The notes beneath the pieces are model-generated. The model was not told the origin of the DNA and made no database searches. It saw nothing but the letters and a program-made list of their open reading frames with translations. A stretch of DNA of 64,000 bases from Pyrenochaeta sp. MPI-SDFR-AT-0127 (taxonomy: Eukaryota; Ascomycota; Dothideomycetes; Pleosporales; Cucurbitariaceae). A program made the translations under genes and the position numbers. Shown here piece after piece: positions 22,594-33,088 of this stretch; position 1 is the stretch's first letter, and every line of letters begins with the position of its first letter. The DNA lies in contig JAGTJM010000073.1 in the NCBI GenBank assembly GCA_020747015.1, positions 96,047-160,046 of the forward strand, written 5' to 3'.

Positions 22594-23667
22594 TATCGAA
22601 AGGAGCTAAAATCCTAACACAATAAACGAGTGACGAGTGCAAAGAGGCCATAGTGATGACCAGCGAGCGCCAATTTGGCATTATATACAAACAAGGGATC
22701 GCAGCAAGAATTCTTAAATTTTGGCATGCCGCGCGCCACTATCGGATGCAGATTTGCCATAAACCCGCTGAACATAGTAGAGTGTTCAGCTAGGAAGAAT
22801 GAGATCTTAGCCTCAGTAAAGTTGTTGATCTCGGCAAGCCACAGGGCTGGATCTGCACCGATTTGAGGACTAGCTTCAGGGGTCAAGCCGTTCTTGACTC
22901 TGTCAAGCCCAAAAAGAGATTACTTTAGTTCGTGCATCAGGCACACTTTTGCCCGATGAGACATACTCTGCCAAGGTTTGCGCGGCATTTTAGGAGATGC
23001 TGGTGACGCATTTGGGTATAGAAAACGCCTTTGATCTACAGGTTGCTCAATAAAATTTTATACCTCCTTGATAAGTCTGAATTATTTATTGCATGGCACT
23101 TGTTGATAGTGGCTGAACTATGTGGCGGCGACATTACGCCTCTGCTCAGAAAAGGGACGCCAGCGCTATGCCATATTTAGACAAGGTGCGCGGTGTCCAA
23201 GCTCAGCTCTGTGGAGTCTCCTCAGCCGCACCAGGTTCCCGCATCAGATCAACAAAATTCTCAGGTTGGGCTTTAATTCTTCCACAATCTTGTACCTAGG
23301 TAGGCCTATAAATACTCCTTAGGCTCTATATTGTGGCAGGCGGGGATAAGAGATGATTTTTTGAAAGCCGCTGCGCTTACTACAGGGAGTGAGGCATAAC
23401 TCACGTACAATACATGCACACATATAGTATAGTGTCACATGCCAGCAAGGACGATTTGCATCAGTAAGCTTGCCATGTGGTCCTGGAGATGTACGATCGA
23501 CCAATCACTGAACAAGGTAGCAGAGTGAACTAATCGGACCTCGCGAGAATACCGTCAGTGCTCGACACACCAATGCTGCTGCTCATCTCGTGAGCGGGGC
23601 AATCTTCACACCAAACGTGAATACTTACTCTACTCCGTCTCTAACATGCGGAACAAGTATAACGCTT
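22594..23667. other. Intergenic, no gene seen
   Basis: About 1.1 kb upstream of two divergent genes. Short frames only. Confidence 0.45.
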
Positions 23668-25063
23668 ATGGTCCAACGTCAATTCAACAATCCTAAATCG
23701 AAATTTTGCACGAAGGGCAGAGCCAGGGTGAAGACGGGCTGCCTCCTCTGTACGTGAACTCTCCCGTTGTTCGTTCATTTTCCGTTGAATTCTCGCTAAC
23801 GTTCTAGATAGACTTCGTAAGATCAAGTGCGACGAAGGCCGTCCTGTCTGTGATCCATGCATAGCGACGGGTCGCGTATGCGATGGCTATGGCATTCGGG
23901 GGGGCAGAGGGGCCATTTATGGACGTAAATCTTCAGGCCAGGCTCAGCGCAATAATATTGCCCGGTACAATGTAACAGTCTCCATTGTTGGCGTCAGCGC
24001 AGAAGAGCAGTGCTGCTTCGAATGGTTTGTGTGTCGAACCGCCAAAAAACTTCCGGGTACCTTTCGTTCGGCCTTCTGGGACACGATCATAATTCAGGCG
24101 AGCTCAAGCGAACCAGCCGTTCTTCATGCCACTGTAGCGTTGAGCTCAGCTCACCGGAGAGAAATTCTAGAAAGCATCTATCCAATAAAGGCTGGAACAG
24201 GGAAGAACGAGTTGGAGCGCTTTACCTTGCTGCAATACAACAAAGCCATCAGCCATATTCGGCCTTATCTCTCCGATACTGCCAAAGCATCGATGCGCCT
24301 AGTCCTCATCACTTGCATGGTATTCACATGCTTAGAATTTGTTCGTGGACATTACAACTTAGGCTACACGCATCTCCAAAATGGCCTTAAAATACTCAGG
24401 GAGTTTGCCGTTCGGGGGTCGCTTTATGAGCCTGCTGATGACTTTATTCTTGAAGCCTATGACAGACTGAATGTGCAAATCGCCCTCTTCCGATATGGCT
24501 CTGCTTATCCTTACATCTATAGGCAGCTCTCTGGGCTCGAGAGGCATTCGCTCAGTTTTCGGTGCATTCCTGAAGCAAGGAAATACCTGGATCGACTGCT
24601 CAATGGAATTATATACGTCTCGATACAGTTCCGCCAGAGGGCAATATCGCGGGGCGTGCTTTTTTATCCTGGACTGCTTGATCACCAGCGAGGCTTCCAG
24701 GAGGAACTAGCATCTTGGTTGCAGACCTACAAAAGATCTAAAGGCAATTTAGTGGTGGCACAGACGTCCGTTCAGGATACTATTGCCTATCAGATGCTGT
24801 ATCTCTATTACATCATTGCATCCATCCTGGTAAATACTTGCACATGGCCGCTCGAGGAATCAGTCTTCGATTCTTATACTCACGACTTTGTCACCGCAAT
24901 AACACAGACAATAGAAGTGTTGAAACTTGCCTTACCGACGATGAAGGATGACATATCGGAACAGGACACGAGAAAATTCAGTTTTACGGTTGCAAGCTCG
25001 AGTAAAGCTACCCGATGGCCCCATGGGGAAAGCACAATTAGAGTGCAGACGATGATGAAATGA
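23668..25063 (+). CDS. Zn(II)2Cys6 transcription factor
   Basis: Two exons, 23668-23753 and 23812-25063, encode 445 residues. The intron falls inside the zinc cluster: exon 1 ends KTGCLLC and exon 2 continues LRKIKCDEGRPVCDPCIATG. The result is C25-x2-C28-x6-C35-x6-C42-x2-C45-x6-C52, a perfect Zn2Cys6 spacing. This needs donor GTGAAC at 23754 and acceptor GATAG. The stronger-looking GTACGT three bases upstream with an earlier TAG would keep the frame but replace the second Cys with Tyr. The rest matches the fungal-specific transcription-factor domain (Fungal_trans_2-like), including SSSEPAVLHATVALSSAHR and GHYNLGYTHLQNGLKILRE. It should be nuclear. Targets are unknown; the SDR at 25.4 kb and the tailoring cluster from 31 kb are possible. 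Confidence 0.86.
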
Positions 25064-25389
25064 CGGTAGCTGGGAAGTGTTGGAGAGACAATTTTCGTAC
25101 ATTCCTGGTGTAGGATATAATTGGTTAAAGCCTGTAAAATTTCCTCTTCTGTGTCATTTCGAATATACCTGGGTACCACCAAGCTATTGACGGCTGACAT
25201 TTATTAGCTGCCATTTGTTCAAAAGTTTTAGCCTCTTTCTGCTTCACTCGTTGCATGAACCGAGGCCTTTTCCGGTCTATTCTATTACCCCCAAATTATG
25301 ACAGAAAAAGCCACAATAAATTCACATCCTGTATAAATAGTGTACTATAGTTAGATAGAATGCGCTTCTAGTTTAGCTTCCGCCCACTT
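25064..25389. other. Short intergenic region between convergent genes
   Basis: No feature apart from the two 3' ends. Confidence 0.4.
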
Positions 25390-26271
25390 CTAGAGGTTTT
25401 TTGCTAAGTGCTTATCCTTCGATAATGCACTGCCTTTCCCAGGCACTCCGACTGGTTTATAGTATTCTCCACTCACAACCCCGTCAGCCGTGGCTGCCCA
25501 TAATTGACTCTTAGTGCATTCTGCCGCTGTAACCCCAAAGATGGGTACCACAAGCTTCTGGAACCGGCGCATCATTAAGTCTCTCCCTGAGCTTTGAAGG
25601 TCTGTCTTGACTATTCCTGGATGGATAGATACTGAAGTCAAAAAGGAGTATCGCTTCGCTATCTCTCGCGCATATATTACGTTCGCCAGTTTACTTTGTT
25701 CATATAGCCTGCTCATTGAGACCTGTCCAGTTTTCGATTTGAGACTATCGAATTGAATCCCACCCGATGGAAAGAACTTGTGCGCGGTCGAACTGACGGT
25801 GACGACCCTTAAATCACGTCCAGGATGGTCGGAAGCTGTCTTTTGAATGACGGGCATCAAGAGCTTAAGGAATAATGCGCGTCCGACATGGTTCGTGCCA
25901 AAGTGTATCTCGCATCCTTCCTTGGTTAAGTCAGGTGGACAGCCCATAATCCCTGCATTGAGGAATAAAATGTCGCGCCTAGACACTGAAGCGAGAAATA
26001 CCCTGGCTGCGTCCTTGATGGATTGGAATGAAGCTAGGTCAAGCTCAAGGAATTGTGTAGACACTCTTGGCGCCTTGCAATTAATAGCAGCGATTGTAGC
26101 CTTGGCTTTTTGTTCGGTGCGGGCTGCAATCCAAATCGCTGCTGGATTGTGTTTCGAAAGATCAAGAGCCGATTGTCTTCCGAGACCGATGTTTCCCCCA
26201 GTTATCAGAATGACTCTGCCCGTAAGAGATGGGATGTCATTAGCGGGATTGTAGGACGCGAAGTTTACCAT
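25390..26271 (-). CDS. Short-chain dehydrogenase/reductase
   Basis: A single exon encodes 293 residues from the ATG at 26271. The start MVNFASYNPANDIPSLTG matches the usual N-terminus of this fungal SDR group and is followed directly by VILITGGNIGLG (cofactor motif). Other landmarks are ILFLNAGIMG (NAG), VVTVSSTAHK (catalytic Ser) and LYEQSKLAN (Y-x3-K). An in-frame ATG 90 bases upstream (26361) exists, but a TATATAAGG box at 26391-26383 lies only about 25-30 bases before it. Transcription would then start at or after that ATG, which favours the inner one. The enzyme is probably a cytosolic NAD(P)-dependent reductase of unknown substrate, with all catalytic residues intact. It borders the RIP-affected block to the right. 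Confidence 0.9.
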   Translation of the reverse strand: MVNFASYNPANDIPSLTGRVILITGGNIGLGRQSALDLSKHNPAAIWIAARTEQKAKATIAAINCKAPRVSTQFLELDLASFQSIKDAARVFLASVSRRDILFLNAGIMGCPPDLTKEGCEIHFGTNHVGRALFLKLLMPVIQKTASDHPGRDLRVVTVSSTAHKFFPSGGIQFDSLKSKTGQVSMSRLYEQSKLANVIYAREIAKRYSFLTSVSIHPGIVKTDLQSSGRDLMMRRFQKLVVPIFGVTAAECTKSQLWAATADGVVSGEYYKPVGVPGKGSALSKDKHLAKNL

Positions 26272-26382
26272 GTTTGGATCTGTACAAAGCGAAATGTCCG
26301 GGACATTTTTGGGAGCAAATAGCTTTAGGTTGTGATAGCTGTGCCTTGCTAAGTATTGCATCTACAAGAGGGTGTGAGGATG

Positions 26383-26391
26383 CCTTATATA
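26383..26391 (-). promoter_or_regulatory. TATA box of the SDR gene
   Basis: TATATAAGG on the minus strand about 115 bases upstream of the preferred start codon at 26271. Confidence 0.5.
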
Positions 26392-26809
26392 CGTATTTGA
26401 GTTCCCGTCCCGACTCGTTCGCGTACGGTGAACCAGCTGTTACGCTAGGGTGAGCATTTTGGTTGGCAGGGCGGCATCCTTGTTACCCAATCAGAGACAG
26501 GGTTAGCCGAGCAAACCAATAGAGAGAAGATACACTTCGCCGACACAAGCCGGCCTAATCCCCCGTGTTATTCATTTCTATCTACATTGAACGAATTAGG
26601 TCTAGTAGCAACTAGTATAGCTACAACGAAATGTATAGGCCACGCCATAATAGAGTAATAATAGAGTAATTAAGTAGCAGTAAGGGTAGTTATTTAAGTA
26701 CTGATTAAAAATAGGGAGAGTTAAAGTGAGTGCTATAACAAGCTTCCAAGCGTTACATGAGAATAGGGGCAGGGCACGCGCTCCAGCACAGGACAAGGAC
26801 CACTGAGAG
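26392..26809. other. AT-rich, repeat-derived, no gene
   Basis: The sequence changes from normal composition to TA-rich within this stretch and leads into the LTR fragment. No coding signal. Confidence 0.4.
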
Positions 26810-27020
26810 GGTGTCGGACCTACCTCCGACACCACCCTGAATAGGCGCCGTTACTCCTATCCTCTCTATATATAAAGGAGTTCTTAGTAGTAGATAGTAG
26901 GATAAGTTCTTCTTATCCTTTCGTACCAGACCTATAGGAATAGAGGATCTTCTTGGGTATTTAACGCAGCACGCACTCTAATATATCTTTAAGTTGCATC
27001 AGATCCCTTTTAGAACCCCC
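26810..27020 (-). repeat. LTR fragment related to the 53.7/57.0 kb repeats, inverted
   Basis: Read on the minus strand this segment aligns by eye with the first about 250 bases of the long repeats at 53725 and 56979. They share GAGTGCGTGCTGCG, CTCTATTCCTATAGGTCTG, the block around ACTTATCCTACTATCTACT and a hairpin, here GTGTCGGA..TCCGACAC at 26811-26832. It is less TA-rich than the 53-kb copies. It is therefore a piece of the same LTR family in opposite orientation, without internal retrotransposon sequence nearby. Confidence 0.75.
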
Positions 27021-27518
27021 TATTACCTATGTTGTTACAAGTACTATTCTACTAGAAATAATATCTATATAAGTATCATCTTAGTGTATGTAGTAATAAA
27101 GAGAAATAATACCTTAAACGGGTACAAGAATAATAAGATACGTGTATCTAGTTAATATAAAGGTAATTTGTAAGCTGTGAGACGGATATGCCTTGACGGG
27201 GCCCTTCGGGGCTGAGTCTATATATGTGGGGCCCGTACTGGGCCACTTTGGGCAAGAATAGCCAACGCCGGCTAATACTATCACCTATTTGCCCCAACCC
27301 CAAATGCGGGCCAACAGGCTACATAAGACTCTATCGGATCCTAGTAGGGGCAGCGGTCTATCTATCATATCATTAAGTCCTATTATCCTCTAAAATCTCT
27401 ACCGGCCCTGGATACATTAAAGTACCTCATGGAACAAGGCTATAGCTATATAGTACTATTCCTTCATACGCGTGAATGGTTTTGTGCTCTAATAGCTTAA
27501 GGTTTGTCAAGCTAGATC
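27021..27518. other. RIP-like AT-rich spacer, no gene
   Basis: Short GC patches (for example around 27190-27310) are embedded in TA-rich DNA. No reading frame with protein-like content was found. Confidence 0.4.
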
Positions 27519-28092
27519 TCACTTAAAAGACCATATGTGTCGACGAAAAGCCCCACTAAGGGAGAATAAAGACCGAGCGAAATACATTACTGCCCATTTT
27601 ATCACAAGTGATTGTACAGCCTCCAGCGTAGCTGGAGCCTTTCTGCCCGTACCTTTAATACTATCATCCAATTCAAACAACGTGTCGTTCGTCGGTACCA
27701 TGACTGATAGGGTGAACGGAATCATGGCGACTATTATCATGCCCGCTGCTACATAGATTGCCTAAGATCCTGAAGGCGGTGCTTTCGATGTCGTCCGCTT
27801 CTTGGCTGCAATGTAAAGGTAGGTAAAGCAGGTGGTAACAAATAGCGAGGGTAGAAAGACGTGGCCATGGCCGTATAGGGTGACCCACTGATCTATGATG
27901 TTACTGGACTTGCCGTTGATTTCGAGAAACCTGGGATCGTAATGATGGAGAGACATGGCAAGGCGCACATAGGCAATGTCAGTGTTAGATCGGCAATGTA
28001 TATGGTTCGAAAAACGTTATACCAGACAAAAAGGAGCCATTCATTAAGGCGATGGCTATTATGCTTGGATAAATAGCTTTTCGATACTCCAT
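27519..28092 (-). pseudogene. Decayed DUF1772 (anthrone oxygenase-like) gene
   Basis: An ATG at 28092 opens MEYRKAIYPSIIAIALMNGS, the usual start of DUF1772 proteins. Later minus-strand segments give CLSIITIPGF, DQWVTLYGHGHVFLPSLFV and MIIVAMIPFTLSVMVPTND, all characteristic of this four-helix membrane family, which includes anthrone oxygenases of anthraquinone pathways. The gene is broken in three ways. No splice acceptor is visible after the likely donor near 28043. A one-base shift separates IITIPGF from the LEINGKSS frame near 27930. An in-frame TAG at 27764-27762 interrupts APPSGS-AIYVAAG with no GT nearby for an intron. Decay next to AT-rich DNA suggests RIP leakage. It probably once hydroxylated an anthrone in the same pathway as the FAD monooxygenase remnant upstream of it. 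Confidence 0.72.
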
Positions 28093-28503
28093 GACTGCTA
28101 TTCAAGTGTTTGGGGGAAGGAGTGCCTGCGGTTGAGGGCTTGGAGAATGAAGAAGGTACTACGGAATTCTTCATAACTTCGTGTAGCTGTTACTTGTGTA
28201 CAGCCAGAGAGTACCGTTAGATTGGTGGCTTGATGATTTCCTCCGTGAAATCATGGAACTTTACACCAGGAATCATAGACGTGTTGTCGGGAATACTAAT
28301 GCCCTGTTCAAAGCCATTTGCCATAACTCCATATCCAGATTACTCATTCAATAAAACTACAAAACAGATTTAACTAGTGACCATACGCACTATGCCTCAT
28401 TGAGATAATTTACAGGATCTTGTCAGGCGGGTCGGAGATCTCCATGACCAGTCTCTATCTAAGAAGTCAATAACACCTTTCCAGTTTTAACATCCTCAAA
28501 AAT
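28093..28503. other. Spacer between two pseudogenes
   Basis: No coding signal recognised between the two remnants. Confidence 0.35.
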
Positions 28504-29830
28504 CTATTCTATCGTCCAAGGAACAAAGGTGTGTCCTGGCGGCAGATTGATGTTCTCGGACTTTGTATCCATAACCACATGGACAAATGCCTGGCCATAA
28601 TTCTCGTACAGGTACGCCTCCGGGTCGTGTTGAAACAACCGCTTTGGAAAGCGCACACGGATCTTCTCCGGGCCATTTTCACATCCTCGACGTTTACGAA
28701 GGACTTCTTCTGCGAACAACTTACACGCTGGAATCGAAGAAGATTGTAGATGCGAACTCTGAAAGAGCACCATTAGACCCACTTCTGGAGCATGCGAGTT
28801 GCAAGCAGGCCGCGAGTGTCACAGCGCCCTTAATAGCTAATGTGGCGCCGCTGGTAGTGTTCGGGATAGTGCCCTGCGCCGTATCACCAAATTGAATAAT
28901 CCGGCCGCCTCTAGCACTCCACTCCTGGGGAGGACTCCTCCAGATTAGTGGCCAGTGCACGATAGACCCTTTTGGGGTCGCCCTAATGATCGCTTAGATA
29001 GCTGGGTTCTAATTCGGAATGCGCGTCAGGACTTTTAATACTTCCTCTTGTAAGACTTCCGGACCTAATGACTTAATTGGTTGAACACCGCTTGGTTATA
29101 CTATATCCCGCGGAGTTAGACCTCATGTAATGAACTGTGGTGGTAACATGAGGCCGAGATATATACCAGTTTCCACCCAAAACTCGTGAGTGGCTTTCTG
29201 GCCATTGTCTTCTCACTGCGCTTTGAATGCGGCCGCTTGCATGGCATATTCTGTGGGCAGTGATGAGCGGTACACTAACATACCACTCGCTCTTGATAGT
29301 ACAGGAGAACCATATATAAGAAGATCTGACTCATTACTATTCGCATCGGTCGCGAAAACGAGATGAGTGGTGCGAATTAAACTATCCCGTGTTATTATAC
29401 CACTAATACTATTTAACTCATCTTCGAAGTATTGTTCAATGTTCTAGCCATATTCACCTTTTAAACCCACTCGGGCGACCTAGCGTAGTAGCGTCTAGTA
29501 GAACTTCTTATAAATCTGATAGGGTGCTGTACTTAACTACCTATCACGTTTAGCCACAAATTCCGGATTATTGAAGCCTAGTGAGGTTGGTCTAAGAATT
29601 AATTCATTATTGTCCCACCGATAGTATACACTACTCTCCGTTATATCTGATTCAAGTTCGTTACACATGTCTGATCAATGTCAAAATGAGCTGATTGCGG
29701 AATGCCCAACGATGATGATATGTCCTCCCTGATACCCTATTGCAGGACCTGCTGTATTTGCCGTGTCGTTTCGAGCACACATCAGTAGGAACGCACCTCT
29801 ATTCGAGCTCTTCGATATCATTTTCTAGAA
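28504..29830 (-). pseudogene. Decayed FAD-dependent monooxygenase (salicylate hydroxylase-like)
   Basis: Scattered minus-strand segments line up in order with aromatic flavoprotein monooxygenases. They are IEQYFEDELNSISG and RASGMLVYRSSLPTEYA near 29.2-29.4 kb, IIRATPKGSIVHWPLIW then GGRIIQFGDTAQG (the GD motif that contacts FAD) near 28.9 kb, then SGATLAIKGAVTLAACLQLA. The C-terminus is HDPEAYLYENYGQAF and NINLPPGHTFVPWTIE, ending at 28504. Many stops and frame shifts separate them, and the N-terminal GxGxxG region could not be identified. Such enzymes hydroxylate aromatic rings, often in polyketide pathways. With the adjacent DUF1772 remnant it looks like part of a former aromatic polyketide cluster. 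The left end of the remnant near 29.8 kb is approximate. Confidence 0.75.
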
Positions 29831-31494
29831 TATGATTGCGGTTGATGAGCACGGACATGTGGTTTTACCAGCGACTAGAAGGACGACGTTGGATGAAGGA
29901 ATGCGCTCGACTTCCAACTATGAGGCTGTTGCCTTTGTTGTTTGAGCGTTGGATGATGGTGAGCAGGATGGAGCTGATGGCGGAGAATAACTGTGATAGT
30001 CTGGGGAGGAAGGAGTTGGATGACTATATTCCTTAAATTGCGGAGTTCCTGCTAAGGCTGATAGTAATAGAGTACCTAGTGTCAGTTTGAGATATTCATA
30101 TTGCCTAGGCAGTACAAAAGGACTGGATAGAGTGATAGTCAATAATTCTCAGAATTTCAGACTTGGAGATGTACTCTATTATGCTCATCCATTTCTCCAC
30201 CGAGAGAAGTTCATCTCCTCATAGATTGGAGAAAGAGTAGAAATAGGAGGCCTTTAAGGTGGATCAGATACCGATGAGCAGGTTTATTCAGGACTGCTGT
30301 CCCTCTAACCCTCCCGCAAAAGCACAGTATTCACATCATCTTATGTCCCAGGATCATAGTTCTCCAGTCCTGCAATCCAGCTTGCCTCGTAGCTTGTGTA
30401 TGTCTATACAGCATGCTATATGTACTTAGTGCTCTCCTCTAAACTGATCCTGATACCTTGAACGATTTTCTACCTGGAGACAGCTTCCTCTGGATATCGG
30501 TGTTGCTGCGACATGCTACCATCCATACTGCACTGGAATTCTGTGTAAGCCTCTTACCAGTTACGATCTACAGAAAATCTGAGAAGCCACCTAAACACTC
30601 GTCCAGTCCATCGCTCAGAAGGTTAGTAGTGGACAAAAACGGTAGTTCAAAGATGCCAGAGAGTATTCCTTGCAGTCAACATACCGCTGGTTTTACTTTC
30701 ACACTTAAGGTACACTGTTCATGACGATAAGGCGAGCCGAAGTACACTGCCTGTGATTCATTGCTAACTTTGGAGATATTGAGGCATCGCAGATAGAAAT
30801 ATACCTCGTGTAGAGCTCATACGGCCACTGAATTTAGCTCGATTAATTCTTTGCAGACTGAGGGGCCCCTATGACATATTGGCATTCATATCCACTACAC
30901 AACGCAGAATATTGCAATTCGTTTCCAGTCAGACGTTTTCAAAACACCGACGCCTATTAACCTGCTTTTTCAAACTAGACTTTTGCTACTGACTTGATTA
31001 TCGTTTGGTTCATAAGTGTTGCAATCTAAAGACCGGAGAGATTTTCCTCAAAAGATGCCAATAGGACAAGATCATTACTTCACTTTAATGGCCATTGAAT
31101 GGTCAAAGCCTTTATAGGATGACTATGTTGCTAAGCATGTATTCCAACAAATCCATCTTCACCCGAAACCTTTGCCGGTAAGCTTACGCAAACTTGCAAT
31201 TGGGGCCTAGTACTCAGGTTCCAGCAGTTAACATCTCACGCTAGCAAACTTTTGGTTTTTTGTGTTCGCAGGCTGTTTTACTCCATATGGAGTATATTTC
31301 CGATAAAGGTGTGGTATCCACAATTCACTCACTGCGCCTAGATCTTCTGTCGGTCTTGGCGCATTCCTGACTTCGTGTCAGATTGGTAGGATCACTTCTG
31401 ATATATAGATTCTAGCCTGTCTTTCTAACAGCGACACAAATCAATCAACCTACGCATACCTGCGATCCTGTAGGTCTATATCATCCATCTAATC
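29831..31494. other. Decayed spacer, no intact gene
   Basis: About 1.7 kb with short frames only. A minus-strand stretch at 30142-29918 has a hydrophobic segment (TLGTLLLSALAG) but no recognisable continuation. The last 200 bases are the promoter side of the FAD oxidase at 31495. Confidence 0.35.
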
Positions 31495-33088
31495 ATGCCA
31501 TCTTTGCCACCCCATCTTCTGTCTTTGTGGATAGTGCATCTTCTTAGTGCAGTCGCGGCTGCTAGCAAAGCCTCGATCTGTGTTCAACTTGATTTTGAAC
31601 TTCCAGGGCGCATTTACCTTCCCGGAAGCGAGATATACAAAGAATCGCTAGGGTCCTACTACACTCTCAACGAGCGCGAATTGAATCCTAGCTGCATTTT
31701 CCGGCCCACTTCAACTTTAGAAGTTTCCAAATTTGTGAAAATTGTCACGAAAGCAGAAATCCCTTTCGCTGTCCGAACCGGAGGCCACACACTTTTCAGT
31801 GGAGCAGCTAACATTGATGGGGGGGTAACTGTTGATATGCGGAGTCTGCATGGTGTGAAAGTGAATGAGGAACGTACTGTGATTTCAATCGGAGGCGGTG
31901 CAATCTGGTCTACCGACGTGTATCCGGAGCTTGTGAAATTCGATCTGATTGCCGCAGGAGCACGCGCGCCTGGAGTGGGGATTGGCGGATTCGTAACTGG
32001 AGGCAAGTGCAGATGCATCATCCTCCTTGATATTGGTGGCAAGGTCTGATACTAACTCAAATCTATAGGAGGATTGACCCACTTGGCCCGCAGAGATGGC
32101 TGGGCTTGCGATACTATTGTCGGCTACGAGGTCGTGCTCGGTAGCGGCGAGATAGTCTATGCCTCTGAAAAAGAAAATCAAGACCTTTGGAAGTCCATCA
32201 GTGGTGGTTCCAACAACTTTGGGATTGTCACGCGTTTTGATTCCTCGACTTATCCTCAGAAAGATATGCTAGGCGGCACCGTGGCCTGGAACTACACGCA
32301 ATCTGTGAAGGACAGCCATGCAAAAGCATTCAGCAACTTTATGAAGCCCGAGAACTTCGATGCCGATGCAATGATGGCTTTCATTGTTAGCTACGGAAAT
32401 GGAGTCTGGAGTTTTTTGGATTCCTTTTTCTATCTAAAGCCGGAGCTGAAACCTCCCGTTTATGAGCAGTTTTACCAAATCCCAGGGAATGTCTCAGACA
32501 ATCTAGCGGTTGGCACCGTAGAGGAGATCGTGAACAGCCTCGGAGAAGATTTTCCTACGACTTTTCCTTAGTGAGCCTTTAACCACCTTAACGCTTGCAT
32601 CATGCTAAAGATTTATTCATAGCTCTGAACAACGCACCTACACACTTAGAAGCGGTGATGATTCACTATATACTGCACTCTTCGAAGTTTGGGATAAACG
32701 CACCGCCGAATTGATTGAAAAGAACATTCATGGTCTAGCCTTACAGTACTACACCCAGCCAATGGCCGTCACAACTGGTCAAAACTCGATGGGCTTGGAG
32801 CCAGGAGCGAAAGACAAAGTCTTGATCACCCTGGCCGCGACTTGGGATAACGCGGCCGACTCCGAATTCATGGAAGGATGGCTCGACTCAATGCAAGAGG
32901 ATCACGTTCATGTTCTGAGTCAGAAAAAAGCTTTCGAACCGTTTGTCTATCTGAATTACGCCGGTCGTAGGCAGGATCCGATAGGGTCGTATGGGACCAA
33001 AGAAAAGCTGGAGGAAGTGAGTAAGAAGTATGATTCGCAGGGTGTTTTTCAGAAGCTTGTTCCGGGTGGACACAAGCTCTTTAAGTAG
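31495..33088 (+). CDS. Secreted FAD-linked oxidase, berberine bridge enzyme-like
   Basis: Three exons, 31495-32002, 32069-32570 and 32623-33088, encode 491 residues. A signal peptide (LLSLWIVHLLSAVAAASKA) is followed by the FAD_binding_4 (PCMH) domain with PFAVRTGGHTLFSG; His98 is the expected covalent flavin site. Next are GVGIGGFVTGGGLTHLARRDG and SGGSNNFGIVTRF, and the C-terminal BBE segment (FVYLNYAGRRQDPIGSYG). Such flavoenzymes oxidise alcohols or amines or close rings, and are frequent in secondary-metabolite clusters. Intron 1 uses a GC donor (GCAAGT..TAG); only that junction gives the conserved T-G-G-G-L and there is no GT alternative. It is the left-most intact gene of the tailoring cluster. 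Confidence 0.88.

Noticed and set aside
27762..27764. Intron to bypass the TAG in the DUF1772 gene
   Set aside because: There is no GT in a suitable position on the 5' side, and the frame is unchanged across the stop, so a point nonsense mutation is simpler.
29836..30036. 66-codon plus-strand frame
   Set aside because: Lies in decayed DNA with no protein-like pattern beyond chance.
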